A stretch of 64,000 nt of DNA. Source: Roseburia_C sp900315735 (GTDB lineage Bacteria; Bacillota; Clostridia; Lachnospirales; Lachnospiraceae). Location of the stretch: assembly GCA_052118425.1 (NCBI GenBank), contig JBQKHF010000001.1; one strand, written 5' to 3'. Position numbers and translations under genes: made by a program. Below the pieces are notes generated by a model, which worked only from the letters and a program-made list of their open reading frames with translations, ran no database searches and was not told the origin of the DNA. Of the stretch, positions 42,195 through 52,078 are shown one piece after another; within the stretch, counting starts at the first letter, position 1; each line of letters begins with the position of its first letter.

Positions 42195-43514
42195 ATGATT
42201 AAGGTAGTTAAATTTGGTGGAAGTTCACTTGCAAGTGCAACACAGTTTGCAAAAGTAGGCAAGATTATTACATCAGACCCGGAACGTCGCTATGTCGTAC
42301 CAAGTGCACCGGGAAAACGAAATTCCAAAGACACCAAGGTAACAGATATGTTATATGCATGTTATGCTCTGGCGGAAAATGATGAGGATTTCGATAAGGA
42401 ATTAAAAAAGATTGCAGAACGTTATGATTCTATCATTAACGGACTGAACTTAAAGCTTTCTCTGAAAGATGAGTTTGAAGTAATTGCAAAGAACTTTGCA
42501 GCAAAAGCAGGTTCTGACTATGCAGCTTCCAGAGGCGAATACTTAAATGGTATCGTAATGGCAAATTATTTAGGCTATGAATTTGTGGATGCGGCAGAAG
42601 TGATTTTCTTTGATAAAGATGGTAACTTTGATGCAGAAAAGACAGATAAAGTATTGAGCAAACGTCTTTCTAAGATTGAGCGTGCTGTAGTTCCTGGATT
42701 TTATGGTTCCATGCCGGACGGAAGTGTTAAGACCTTCTCCAGAGGCGGCTCTGACATTACAGGATCTATTGTTGCAAAGGCTGTTCATGCTACAGCATAT
42801 GAGAACTGGACTGATGTTTCCGGTTTCCTGATTGCAGACCCAAGAATTATTGACAATCCGGAACCAATTAAAGTAATTACATACCGTGAGTTAAGAGAGC
42901 TTTCCTACATGGGAGCAAGCGTATTACATGAAGATGCAGTATTCCCGGTCCGTAAAGCCGGTATTCCAATCAACATCCGTAATACCAATGCACCGGAAGA
43001 TGAGGGAACATGGATTGTGGAAACAACCTGTCACCAGTCCAAATATACCATTACCGGTATTGCCGGAAAGAAAGGCTTCGTATCTGTAAATATTGATAAA
43101 GATATGATGAATTCAGAAGTTGGTTTTGGACGTAAAGTGCTTTCTGCATTTGAAGAAAACGGTATTAACTTTGAACATATGCCATCTGGTATTGATACCA
43201 TGACCGTATTTGTACATCAGCCGGAATTTGAAGGTAAGGAACAGGCAGTTGTATCTGCAATTCACCGCCTTGCAAAACCGGACAGTGTAGAATTAGAGTC
43301 TAACATTGCTCTGATTGCAGTGGTAGGACGCGGCATGCGTTCCACCAGAGGAACTTCCGGAAGAATCTTCTCCGCACTGGCACATGCAAATGTCAATGTT
43401 AAGATGATTGACCAGGGTTCATCCGAGTTAAATATTATCATCGGAGTAAGTAATTCTGATTTTGAAAATGCTATCAAGGCAATTTACGATATCTTCGTAA
43501 CAACACAGTTATAA
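42195..43514 (+). CDS. lysC: Aspartate kinase
   Basis: A 439-residue kinase for the first step of lysine, threonine and methionine synthesis. The N-terminal catalytic domain begins VVKFGGSSLAS and includes the conserved SRGGSDITGS and FSRGG region. Two C-terminal ACT domains follow (from about residue 300, AGKKGFVSVNIDKDMMN and ALIAVVGRGMRSTRG), which sense end-product amino acids. Of the two ATGs, 42195 is 9 nt from AAAGGAG and is preferred over 42189. The short leader shows no lysine riboswitch. Confidence 0.95.
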   Translation: MIKVVKFGGSSLASATQFAKVGKIITSDPERRYVVPSAPGKRNSKDTKVTDMLYACYALAENDEDFDKELKKIAERYDSIINGLNLKLSLKDEFEVIAKNFAAKAGSDYAASRGEYLNGIVMANYLGYEFVDAAEVIFFDKDGNFDAEKTDKVLSKRLSKIERAVVPGFYGSMPDGSVKTFSRGGSDITGSIVAKAVHATAYENWTDVSGFLIADPRIIDNPEPIKVITYRELRELSYMGASVLHEDAVFPVRKAGIPINIRNTNAPEDEGTWIVETTCHQSKYTITGIAGKKGFVSVNIDKDMMNSEVGFGRKVLSAFEENGINFEHMPSGIDTMTVFVHQPEFEGKEQAVVSAIHRLAKPDSVELESNIALIAVVGRGMRSTRGTSGRIFSALAHANVNVKMIDQGSSELNIIIGVSNSDFENAIKAIYDIFVTTQL

Positions 43515-43546
43515 GAGATAGAAAATTTTATAAAAAATTTTTAAGA

Positions 43547-43577
43547 AGGAGACCTGTTATTTTACAGGTCTCTTTTC
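43547..43577 (+). terminator. Rho-independent terminator after lysC
   Basis: GAGACCTGT/ACAGGTCTC with a six-base loop, followed by TTTT. Confidence 0.88.
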
Positions 43578-43681
43578 ATGTTAATAAGGATTTGGTAAAT
43601 AAATTTAAAGAGTTTTATAAAAAGTAGGTGGAAAGTCAGAATATTTGTGGTAAAATAAAAAAATATGCTGGAGGAAATGTG

Positions 43682-45580
43682 ATGGAGGAGTCAAGAAATA
43701 TTGCAGTCTTTTTAGCCGGATGGAACAGTGAATACCAGACCAGACTAATTAACGGCATCATTCGCAAGGCAAAAGAAGCAAATTGTGCAATTTCTATTTT
43801 CACCTGTCAGGCGGGCAGTGAAATTTCAGATAAGCATGTGCTTGGGGAAAATAAAATATATTCACTGGCAAATTTTGCACGGTTTGATGGCGTAATATTT
43901 GCTACCAATACCATCTGGGAGAAACCTACCAAGGAAGCGATTATTGAAAAGATTCGTAAAGCAGGCATTCCAGCAGTAAGCTTTGAGGAAAAGGTGGACG
44001 GTTTAAGTCTCATTGGAATTGACAATTACAAGGCTATGGAGAAGATGGTGTATCACATCGACAGCCATGGATATCAGCCAATTCATTTTGTGGCAGCAAA
44101 CGCATCGAACGAAGAGAGCAATATCCGCCAGAAGGCATTTGAAGATTTTGTGGAAAGCCACAATTATGATAAAGATGAGTATAAGGTATGGCATGGGGAT
44201 TTTTCCTTTGACAGTGGTGCACGGGTAGTAGATGCCATTGAAGAGATGGGAAAGATGCCGCGGGCAATCTGCTGTGCCAATGATGAGATGGCATTAGGAG
44301 TCTGCAACCGGCTGAAGCAATTAGGCTATCAGATTCCACAGGATGTGGCAGTGACCGGATTTGATGGTTCCTATGATACCCAGCGTTATATTCCGGGCAT
44401 TACAACGGTAGACCGTCCGAAAGAAACATTGGGATATACAGCCATGCAGATGCTCTTGAAGGAGATAGAGACCGGAGAGAAGCAGGAGGTAATCTTAGAT
44501 TCCCATGTGGCTGTGCATGAAAGCTGCGGCTGTGTCTTAGAGGATAAAAAGCGGATAGCTTCAGCTATTGAGACATTATATCTTGAGAAGAAAGAAAACG
44601 AGAAGTACACCTATCAGATTCGCAATATGGAAGACGAAATGATGGAGTGTGAGACATTAGATGAATTGATTTTCTGTATTCGTCAGAATATCGGAAAATT
44701 TACCACAGAAGATGTGTATCTGTGCTTAAACAAGAGTATTTATTATGAGATGACCGGACGGGGCAACAGCGTTTTACGAAGTAAAAACATTACCCGGGAT
44801 TACGAGAAAAAGGTTTACATAACAAAACTGAATCATGAAGAAGGCATGCCGGAATTTTATTCCTTTACCAGTGAGAAGATGTTCCCGGCAATGTGGAATG
44901 GCAAAGGCTCCGGAGAATATCTCTATATGCCGGTGCACTTCAGGGATAACTGTCTGGGTTATATGATACTGACCGGGACATTGGATACAAAGCACATTCC
45001 AAATTATTATGTATGGCTTCGTAATATCAGTAATGCACTGGAGAAATTAAAGAATGTATCCGAGCTTCGTAATGCAGTCCGTAATATTGATAATATGGCA
45101 GTCCGCGACAGCCTGACCGGAGTCTATAACCGGATGGGAATCAGCCGCTTTGTGGTAGACATGGTAAAACAGGCAAATGCCAACAAACGGAGACTACTAT
45201 TTATTTTTGCGGATATGGACGGCTTAAAGAAAATCAATGACGAGTTTGGTCACGAAGCCGGTGACCAGGCAATCTGTCTTGCGGCAGAGTCCCTGCAGGA
45301 AGCCTTCCGGGAAAATGAACTGATTATCCGCTATGGAGGAGATGAATTCTTAGTTGTTTCCGATGTTTTAAGCTGGGAGCAGGCAGAAGAAAAGAAGGCT
45401 CAGATAACAGCCTTGTTAAAGCAGTGGCAGAGGGATGAAAAGCTGCCATATCGTCTGTCAATGAGTATCGGTTATTACCAGAAGGAGCCGGATACCGAAG
45501 CGTCCATGGAACAGTATATTAACTGGGCAGATGAACGCATGTATGAGATTAAGTGTAAGAACCGCGAGCAGCGGAAATAA
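43682..45580 (+). CDS. LacI-like ligand-binding domain fused to GGDEF diguanylate cyclase
   Basis: A 632-residue soluble protein. Residues 1-300 are a LacI/periplasmic-binding-protein fold without a helix-turn-helix and without a signal peptide (RNIAVFLAGWNSEYQTRLINGI; CCANDEMALGVCNRL; VTGFDGSYDTQRYIPGITTVDRP). A coiled coil and a GAF-like middle region (about 310-450) lead to a GGDEF domain with DSLTGVYNR and intact RYGGDEFLVV. It probably makes c-di-GMP in response to a cytoplasmic small molecule. ATG 43682 follows TGGAGGAAATG. No EAL domain is present; single-gene unit. Confidence 0.92.
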   Translation: MEESRNIAVFLAGWNSEYQTRLINGIIRKAKEANCAISIFTCQAGSEISDKHVLGENKIYSLANFARFDGVIFATNTIWEKPTKEAIIEKIRKAGIPAVSFEEKVDGLSLIGIDNYKAMEKMVYHIDSHGYQPIHFVAANASNEESNIRQKAFEDFVESHNYDKDEYKVWHGDFSFDSGARVVDAIEEMGKMPRAICCANDEMALGVCNRLKQLGYQIPQDVAVTGFDGSYDTQRYIPGITTVDRPKETLGYTAMQMLLKEIETGEKQEVILDSHVAVHESCGCVLEDKKRIASAIETLYLEKKENEKYTYQIRNMEDEMMECETLDELIFCIRQNIGKFTTEDVYLCLNKSIYYEMTGRGNSVLRSKNITRDYEKKVYITKLNHEEGMPEFYSFTSEKMFPAMWNGKGSGEYLYMPVHFRDNCLGYMILTGTLDTKHIPNYYVWLRNISNALEKLKNVSELRNAVRNIDNMAVRDSLTGVYNRMGISRFVVDMVKQANANKRRLLFIFADMDGLKKINDEFGHEAGDQAICLAAESLQEAFRENELIIRYGGDEFLVVSDVLSWEQAEEKKAQITALLKQWQRDEKLPYRLSMSIGYYQKEPDTEASMEQYINWADERMYEIKCKNREQRK

Positions 45581-45600
45581 GTAATAAGAATAAAAACATG

Positions 45601-45643
45601 AAAAGGCATTAGAGCAGAAAAATTCTGTTCCAATGCCTTTTTG
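45601..45643. terminator. Bidirectional terminator
   Basis: AAAAGGCATT pairs with AATGCCTTTTT between the convergent GGDEF and CotF-like genes. Confidence 0.85.
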
Positions 45644-45650
45644 GCTGCAA

Positions 45651-46103
45651 TTAAGCCATCTGGTTTGCCGTTTTATAACTGTAAATCATTTCTGCGTGCT
45701 GCTGCTCCTCCGTCTGGATATGGTTTAAAATCTGACGGACTTTTGGAGAAGCGAAGCTGAATAAATCGTTGTTGTATGCGGAAGATACATACTTTTCGCT
45801 GGAAATGGAATCACTGCACAATAATGCATCGTGCTTTTTGTCGGCATTTTCGCTGGATGCATGGTAGGTAGCTTTTGGCTGATAGTTTTTCGGGGCAGCC
45901 GTACCAACATCAGGAGTATCGCCGGAAAGCAGGCTGCAGATGGTATCATAGTGTTCCGCTTCCTCTTTCTGAATGTCTTCGAATAACTGCTTTAATTCAG
46001 GGTCTTTTGCTTCGCTGCTGTAAAAGGCATATTTGTCACGGCAAAGCTCTTCCTGCTGCTTTAAATCGTTTAACAGCATGGTCTCTTGTTCAGTTAAAAT
46101 CAT
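45651..46103 (-). CDS. CotF-like spore coat protein (ferritin-like helical fold)
   Basis: A 150-residue protein. The N-terminal half is a helix pair with ferritin-like carboxylates (ELCRDKYAFYSSEAKDPELKQLFEDIQKEEAEHYDTICSLL), and the end repeats it (VRQILNHIQTEEQQHAEMIYSYK). A polar linker separates the halves. This matches the CotF family of spore coat proteins. ATG at 46101-46103 follows AGGTGATGAC; the frame extends to 46154 without a ribosome site. It suggests a spore-forming lineage. Confidence 0.85.
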   Translation of the reverse strand: MILTEQETMLLNDLKQQEELCRDKYAFYSSEAKDPELKQLFEDIQKEEAEHYDTICSLLSGDTPDVGTAAPKNYQPKATYHASSENADKKHDALLCSDSISSEKYVSSAYNNDLFSFASPKVRQILNHIQTEEQQHAEMIYSYKTANQMA

Positions 46104-46180
46104 TTTGTCATCACCTCGTCTGTAATATAACCTGAAAGAAGTATTTTTATACAAATCTTAAGGAAAAAGAGACAGAATTA

Positions 46181-46209
46181 TTGATTACACTTGATAACTG
46201 TGCTATGCT
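46181..46209 (+). promoter_or_regulatory. Sigma-A promoter of the alanine symporter gene
   Basis: TTGATT (46181-46186), 17-bp spacer, TATGCT (46204-46209), with AATAGGAGCGA as the ribosome site further down. Confidence 0.55.
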
Positions 46210-46263
46210 AAAGTGTATTTAACCAATAAAATTGGAATCAAAAGAGAATAGGAGCGAACGAAA

Positions 46264-47673
46264 ATGTTAGACCAGATCAACAGCATTCTTGGCAAAATTG
46301 ATAATTTTGTCTGGGGTGTACCACTTATTGTACTGATTCTTTTGGTGGGAATTTTTCTTACCATCCGCCTGAAGGGACTTCAGATTACAAAGCTGCCTTT
46401 AGCAGTAAAATATTTGTTTGAAAATGAAAAGAGTGGCGAATCCGGAGAAGTATCCAGCTTTGCAGCACTTTGTACTGCATTATCAGCAACCATCGGAACC
46501 GGAAATATCGTCGGAGTAGCAACTGCGCTGGTAGAAGGTGGACCGGGTGCGTTGTTCTGGATGTGGATGGCAGCCCTGGTAGGAACTGCCACAAAATACA
46601 GCGAGTGTCTTCTGGCAATCAAGTACCGTGTGGTGGCAGAAGATGGTCATATCATCGGTGGACCGTTCTATTATATTGAAAAGGGAATGGGACCAAAGTG
46701 GAAATGGCTTGGAAAATTATTTGCCTTCTTTGGTGTAGGTGTAGGTTTATTCGGAATCGGAACTTTCACACAGATTAATGGTATTACCAGTGCGGTAAAG
46801 GGCTTCTTTGACCCGGATACTACCTGGACCGTTGACCTCTTTGGAAGAACTTATTCCTGGACGGTAATTATTGCAGGTATTATTCTTACTATCTGTGTAG
46901 CACTTGTTATTATTGGTGGAATTAAGAGAATTTCTACTGTATCACAGATTGTAGTACCATTTATGGCACTGACTTATGTGGTTGTTGTATTAATTATTAT
47001 TGTGACACATATTACAGAGGTTCCGGCAGCATTTGCAACCATTATAAAGAGTGCCTTTGGAGTTAAGGCAGTAGCCGGTGGTGCAATGGGAAGTATTATT
47101 GTAGCAATGCAAAAGGGTATTGCCCGAGGTATTTTCTCAAATGAAGCAGGACTTGGTAGTGCACCAATCGCGGCTGCAGCAGCCCAGACCGATTATCCGG
47201 TAAAGCAGGGACTGGTTTCCATGCTTGGAACTGTAATTGATACACTGATTATCTGTACCATGACAGGTCTTGCAATCGTACTTACCGGTGCATGGGACAT
47301 GGGCTTGGAAGGTGTTGCCGTTACAACCAAGGCATTCCAGCTCGGACTTCCGTTCCCAAATCAGGTAGCATCCTTTATCCTGATGGTATGTCTGGTATTC
47401 TTTGCATTTACCACAATCTTAGGATGGGATTATTACAGTGAGCGCTGTCTGGAGTATCTGACCGGACATAAGAAGGCTGTTGTAAAGGCATACCGCTGGT
47501 TATACATCTTAGCGGTATTTATCGGACCGTTTATGACAGTATCTGCTGTATGGACCATTGCAGATATTTTCAACGGACTGATGGCTCTGCCGAATCTGAT
47601 TGCAGTTACTGCATTGAGCGGTGTGGTTGTGGCTGAAACCAAAGTTTATATGGATGGATTAAAAAAAAGATAA
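46264..47673 (+). CDS. Sodium:alanine symporter (AGCS family)
   Basis: A 469-residue transporter with about eleven membrane segments and the AGCS signature (ATIGTGNIVGVATALVEGGPGALFWMWMAALVGTATKYSE) plus RGIFSNEAGLGSAPIAAAAA. It brings in alanine or glycine with Na+. The gene has its own promoter. With AmtB, CstA and the ABC importer at 53269 it forms a cluster of nitrogen and carbon uptake genes, though not one operon. Confidence 0.94.
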   Translation: MLDQINSILGKIDNFVWGVPLIVLILLVGIFLTIRLKGLQITKLPLAVKYLFENEKSGESGEVSSFAALCTALSATIGTGNIVGVATALVEGGPGALFWMWMAALVGTATKYSECLLAIKYRVVAEDGHIIGGPFYYIEKGMGPKWKWLGKLFAFFGVGVGLFGIGTFTQINGITSAVKGFFDPDTTWTVDLFGRTYSWTVIIAGIILTICVALVIIGGIKRISTVSQIVVPFMALTYVVVVLIIIVTHITEVPAAFATIIKSAFGVKAVAGGAMGSIIVAMQKGIARGIFSNEAGLGSAPIAAAAAQTDYPVKQGLVSMLGTVIDTLIICTMTGLAIVLTGAWDMGLEGVAVTTKAFQLGLPFPNQVASFILMVCLVFFAFTTILGWDYYSERCLEYLTGHKKAVVKAYRWLYILAVFIGPFMTVSAVWTIADIFNGLMALPNLIAVTALSGVVVAETKVYMDGLKKR

Positions 47674-47737
47674 GATTCAGCCATAGAAAGATAGGAAAAA
47701 GGGAATATTAGATTATCACTAATTAGGAGCAGGTACA

Positions 47738-49465
47738 GTGAGAAAGTTATTGCGTTTTTTAAAGGATTACAAAAAAGAGAGCATTTTAAGTCCGTTATTT
47801 AAATTATTAGAGGCATCCTTTGAATTGTTTGTGCCTTTGGTTATGGCGGCAATCATTGATACCGGTATTGGCAATAAAGATGGCGGATTCATCTTGAAAA
47901 TGTGTGGAATCTTGATTTCGCTGGCATTAGTGGGACTGACCTGTTCCATAACCGCACAGTATTTTGCAGCAAAAGCAGCAGTTGGTTTTGCAACCAAGGT
48001 ACGTCATGCATTATTTGACCATATTCAGAAATTATCCTATACGGAGATGGATACCGCAGGAACGGATACCATGATTACCCGAATGACCAGTGACATCAAT
48101 CAGGCACAGTCCGGTGTCAATATGGTGCTTCGTCTGTTCTTACGTTCTCCGTTTATTGTATTTGGCGCCATGATTATGGCATTTACCATTGATGTAAAAG
48201 CAGCGCTTATCTTTGTGGTAACGATTCCTGTTTTATCCGTTGTGGTATTTGGAATTATGATAATCACAATTCCGTTGTTCCGCCGGGTGCAGGCATCTTT
48301 GGACAAGGTTCTTGGAGTAACCAGAGAGAATCTCACCGGAAGCCGTGTCATCCGTGCCTTTAATAAAGAGCAGGAAGAAATTGCAGATTTTGATGAGAGC
48401 AACGAGAGACTGACGGATGTACAGCTTTTCGTAGGAAGAATTTCTGCACTGATGAATCCACTGACTTATATCATCATCAATGTGGCACTGGTTATTCTTA
48501 TCTGGACCGGTGCAATTCAGGTAAATATCGGAAATATTTCTCAGGGTGAAGTAGTAGCACTGGTAAACTATATGTCCCAGATTCTGGTAGAATTAGTAAA
48601 GCTTGCCAACCTGATTATCACAGTAACCAAGGCAATTGCCTGTGGAAACCGTGTACAGAGCATTTTCGAAATGGAGACTTCCATGGTAGACGGAAATGGA
48701 AGCGAAAAGGAAGATACCGGATATACCGTAGAGTTCCGCAATGTTTCCATGCGTTATAAGGGCGCCGGGGCAGATACCTTAACTGACATTGATTTTAAAG
48801 CGAAGCCGGGAGATACCATTGGTATTATCGGTGGAACCGGTTCCGGAAAGTCCTCTGTGGTCAATCTGATTCCTCGTTTCTATGATGTTACGGAAGGACA
48901 GGTTATGGTAGATGGCATGGATGTCCGGGATTATAAGATTACGGATTTAAGAGATAAAATTGGTATTGTGCCGCAGAAGGCAGTGCTGTTTGCCGGAACC
49001 ATCCGAAGCAATCTTGCCTGGGGCAAAGAGGATGCGACGGAAGAAGAGATGCAGCAGGCACTTGCTGTTGCACAGGCAGCAGAAGTTGTAGATAAGAAAG
49101 AGGGTAAGCTGGATGCAGAAGTCGAACAGGGTGGAAAGAATTTCTCCGGTGGACAGAAGCAGCGTCTTACCATTGCAAGAGCACTGGTAAAACAGCCGGA
49201 AATCCTTATCATGGACGACAGCTCATCTGCACTGGATTATGCTACGGATGCAAAGCTGCGTCAGGCAATTCATAATATGCCAAACCGTCCGACCGTATTT
49301 ATCGTATCACAGCGTGCCGCATCCATTATGTATGCGGATAAGATTGTCGTATTAGATGATGGAGCTGTTGCAGGAATCGGCACTCATGAAGAACTGTTAA
49401 AGGACTGCAGCGTATATCAGGAAATCTATTATTCGCAGTTTAAGAAGACGGAAGGAGGACACTGA
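47738..49465 (+). CDS. Heterodimeric ABC exporter subunit with degenerate ATPase site
   Basis: A 575-residue half transporter: six membrane helices (about 15-320) and an ATPase domain with Walker A GGTGSGKSS, signature FSGGQKQRL and Walker B ILIMDDSSSALD. The catalytic Glu after Walker B is Asp. The start is GTG 47738 behind TTAGGAGCAGG. The partner begins 1 bp after this stop. Such pairs (TM287/288, BmrCD type) usually export drugs or lipids. Confidence 0.93.
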   Translation: MRKLLRFLKDYKKESILSPLFKLLEASFELFVPLVMAAIIDTGIGNKDGGFILKMCGILISLALVGLTCSITAQYFAAKAAVGFATKVRHALFDHIQKLSYTEMDTAGTDTMITRMTSDINQAQSGVNMVLRLFLRSPFIVFGAMIMAFTIDVKAALIFVVTIPVLSVVVFGIMIITIPLFRRVQASLDKVLGVTRENLTGSRVIRAFNKEQEEIADFDESNERLTDVQLFVGRISALMNPLTYIIINVALVILIWTGAIQVNIGNISQGEVVALVNYMSQILVELVKLANLIITVTKAIACGNRVQSIFEMETSMVDGNGSEKEDTGYTVEFRNVSMRYKGAGADTLTDIDFKAKPGDTIGIIGGTGSGKSSVVNLIPRFYDVTEGQVMVDGMDVRDYKITDLRDKIGIVPQKAVLFAGTIRSNLAWGKEDATEEEMQQALAVAQAAEVVDKKEGKLDAEVEQGGKNFSGGQKQRLTIARALVKQPEILIMDDSSSALDYATDAKLRQAIHNMPNRPTVFIVSQRAASIMYADKIVVLDDGAVAGIGTHEELLKDCSVYQEIYYSQFKKTEGGH

Positions 49466-49466
49466 T

Positions 49467-51218
49467 ATGAAGAAGGAATCAAGACAGAAGGAAACTCTGG
49501 GAAGAATTCTTAAGTATATGAAAAAGTACTGGCTTTTCTTAGGTTTGTCAATCGCATTGGCAGCAATCAGTGTAATTTTAACCTTATACATTCCGATTCT
49601 TACCGGAGATGCCATTGATTATATCGTAGATAAAGGAAAAGTAGATTTTACTTATATTACACCGATTCTTAAGAAAATGGTGGTAGTTATTCTGATTACG
49701 GCAGTTGCCCAGTGGATTATGAACATCTGCAACAACAAGATGACTTATAACATTGTCCGGGATATCCGTAAGGATGCTATTCGTAAAATAGAGATTCTTC
49801 CACTGAAATATTTAGATGCACATTCCTATGGTGAAGTAGTCAGCCGTGTGATTGCAGATGTAGACCAGTTTGCAGACGGTCTTCTGATGGGCTTTACCCA
49901 GCTGTTTACGGGTGTGGTAACAATTGTTGGAACTTTAGGCTTTATGTTAAGTGTAAATGTAAAAATCACCGCAGTGGTAGTATTTTTAACACCGCTGTCC
50001 TTTGTGGTAGCAGGCTTTATTGCAAAGAAAACATTCTCCATGTTTAAGCTGCAGTCTGAGACCAGAGGAGAACAGACCGCTTTAATTGATGAAATGATTG
50101 GAAATCAGAAAATTGTTCAGGCATTTTCCCATGAGGATGAAGCCCTGGAAAATTTTGATGAAATCAATGAAAGGCTGGAAAAATATTCCCTTCGTGCCTT
50201 ATTCTTTTCCAGCATTACCAATCCGAGTACCCGTTTTATCAATGCGTTAGTTTATGCAGGTGTTGGCGTGTTTGGCGCGATTTCAGCCATCCATGGCGGA
50301 ATCAGTGTCGGACAGCTTTCCTGTTTCTTAAGTTATGCAAACCAGTATACGAAGCCATTCAACGAGATTTCCGGTGTCGTAACGGAGTTGCAGAATGCAC
50401 TGGCCTGTGCGGCAAGAGTATTTGAGCTGATTGATGAAGAGGCACAGGTACCGGACGCAGAGGATGCAGTAGTATTAGAGGAAGTAAAGGGAGATGTGGA
50501 TTTAGAGCATGTTTACTTCTCTTATGAGCTGGGACAGAAACTGATTGAGGACTTTAATCTTCATGTCAATCCGGGTGAGCGTGTGGCAATTGTCGGACCG
50601 ACCGGATGTGGTAAGACAACATTAATTAATCTTCTGATGCGTTTCTATGATGTCAACAGCGGAACTATCCGTGTCAGCGGAGTGCCGGTTAAAGATATGA
50701 CCAGAAGCAGCCTGCGCAGCAGTTATGGTATGGTATTGCAGGAAACCTGGTTAAAAGAGGGAACCATCCGTGAGAATATCTGTATGGGAAAACCGGATGC
50801 TACCGATGAAGAGATGATGGAAGCCGCAAAAGCGTCCCATGCCCATAACTTTATCAAGCGTCTGCCGAATGGCTATGATACGGTTATTGCAGAAGACGGA
50901 GGCAATCTGTCCCAGGGACAGAAACAGCTTCTTTGCATTGCCAGAGTTATGCTTTGCCTGCCGCCAATGCTGATATTGGATGAAGCAACTTCTTCTATTG
51001 ATACACGAACCGAGATGAAGATTCAGGAAGCCTTTGGCAGAATGATGAAAGGAAGAACCAGTTTTATCGTTGCCCATCGTCTGTCTACCATTGAAGAGGC
51101 GGATATCATTCTGGTTATGAAAGATGGCCATATTATCGAACAGGGCAATCATGAAGAACTGCTTCAGAAGAATGGCTTCTATGCAGCCCTTTATAACAGC
51201 CAGTTCGTACAGTCATAG
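49467..51218 (+). CDS. Heterodimeric ABC exporter subunit with consensus Walker B
   Basis: A 583-residue half transporter. Its ATPase has Walker A GPTGCGKTT, Walker B MLILDEATSSID with the normal catalytic Glu, H-loop VAHRLST, and a changed signature LSQGQKQLL. In the dimer, its good Walker motifs pair with the FSGGQ of the partner (active site), while the partner's Asp site pairs with this LSQGQ (degenerate site). That is the standard asymmetric design. Substrate unknown. Confidence 0.94.
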   Translation: MKKESRQKETLGRILKYMKKYWLFLGLSIALAAISVILTLYIPILTGDAIDYIVDKGKVDFTYITPILKKMVVVILITAVAQWIMNICNNKMTYNIVRDIRKDAIRKIEILPLKYLDAHSYGEVVSRVIADVDQFADGLLMGFTQLFTGVVTIVGTLGFMLSVNVKITAVVVFLTPLSFVVAGFIAKKTFSMFKLQSETRGEQTALIDEMIGNQKIVQAFSHEDEALENFDEINERLEKYSLRALFFSSITNPSTRFINALVYAGVGVFGAISAIHGGISVGQLSCFLSYANQYTKPFNEISGVVTELQNALACAARVFELIDEEAQVPDAEDAVVLEEVKGDVDLEHVYFSYELGQKLIEDFNLHVNPGERVAIVGPTGCGKTTLINLLMRFYDVNSGTIRVSGVPVKDMTRSSLRSSYGMVLQETWLKEGTIRENICMGKPDATDEEMMEAAKASHAHNFIKRLPNGYDTVIAEDGGNLSQGQKQLLCIARVMLCLPPMLILDEATSSIDTRTEMKIQEAFGRMMKGRTSFIVAHRLSTIEEADIILVMKDGHIIEQGNHEELLQKNGFYAALYNSQFVQS

Positions 51219-51225
51219 AATTGAT

Positions 51226-52047
51226 TTATAGTGTTACATGTTGTAACAGCATTTCATACGTTACCCCAAGTTCCGGATTAAAATTCCATGGAACGAGAGC
51301 TGCCTGGCAGCCGGGGTAACGTTTTTTGATGTCTAAAATACATTCCATGGCGCCACTTACGGGAGAATCATTAAGGGAAGAGGTCCGTTCATTTCCAAAG
51401 AAAGCGTCTTTCCCGGTGGAAAGTAAAATCGTATCATTAACTCGTTTTACAATTTCAGCGGTCTGGGAGGCAATATATTCCGTTACCCGTTCGTCCTGCC
51501 AGTGACAGGCTTCTGCAATAGTATCCCAGATCCAGGCAGCCATATTATTAAGCTGGCTGTGAAGTCCAAAAGCCACAGAATAATCAAAAGCATGACTGCC
51601 ATAGCGGATGATATGCTTTTTGGCTTTCTCATAAGTCTGATGCAGAAAAGCCAGCGCTGTACTGACCGGAAGCTCCGTATCGATGGAAGCACCAAATAGC
51701 TTTTTCTGCTCAAAGAGTGTATCACAGAATTTCTCGTAGTCACTGCCGTATAAACCAGTAAGATTACATTCGTCAAGGTGAATCGTAGGATAAGATTCCA
51801 GTTGATAACGTTTTAATGCCTGCTTCATGGAAGGAAGATTATTGTCAATTAAAGTAATCGATGAAAAGTGTCCGGCAAGGAGTGACAAATCCCAGTCGTT
51901 ACAGCAGCCAGCACCAAAGATAGCAAGAGTGCTGTCAGCAGCAGTAGATGCAATCAGATAGTTGCTGATGGCATTGCGATACTCCGCCCAGTCTTCGTAG
52001 GCATGGGGCAGAAACTGTTTTTGTAAGAGGTCTTCGTAAAGTGACAT
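51226..52047 (-). CDS. SAM-dependent methyltransferase-like protein
   Basis: A 273-residue protein. Residues 40-75 (TLAIFGAGCCNDWDLSLLAGHFSSITLIDNN) resemble motif I and the acidic ribose-binding strand of Rossmann methyltransferases. The rest shows no clear target-recognition domain. It is read towards the ABC exporter gene. ATG at 52045-52047 follows GAAAGGAGTAT, and 31 bp upstream of it a palindromic element begins. Function is not recognised beyond the fold. Confidence 0.75.
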   Translation of the reverse strand: MSLYEDLLQKQFLPHAYEDWAEYRNAISNYLIASTAADSTLAIFGAGCCNDWDLSLLAGHFSSITLIDNNLPSMKQALKRYQLESYPTIHLDECNLTGLYGSDYEKFCDTLFEQKKLFGASIDTELPVSTALAFLHQTYEKAKKHIIRYGSHAFDYSVAFGLHSQLNNMAAWIWDTIAEACHWQDERVTEYIASQTAEIVKRVNDTILLSTGKDAFFGNERTSSLNDSPVSGAMECILDIKKRYPGCQAALVPWNFNPELGVTYEMLLQHVTL

Positions 52048-52078
52048 GGGATACTCCTTTCATGAGTCAAAACGGTTG

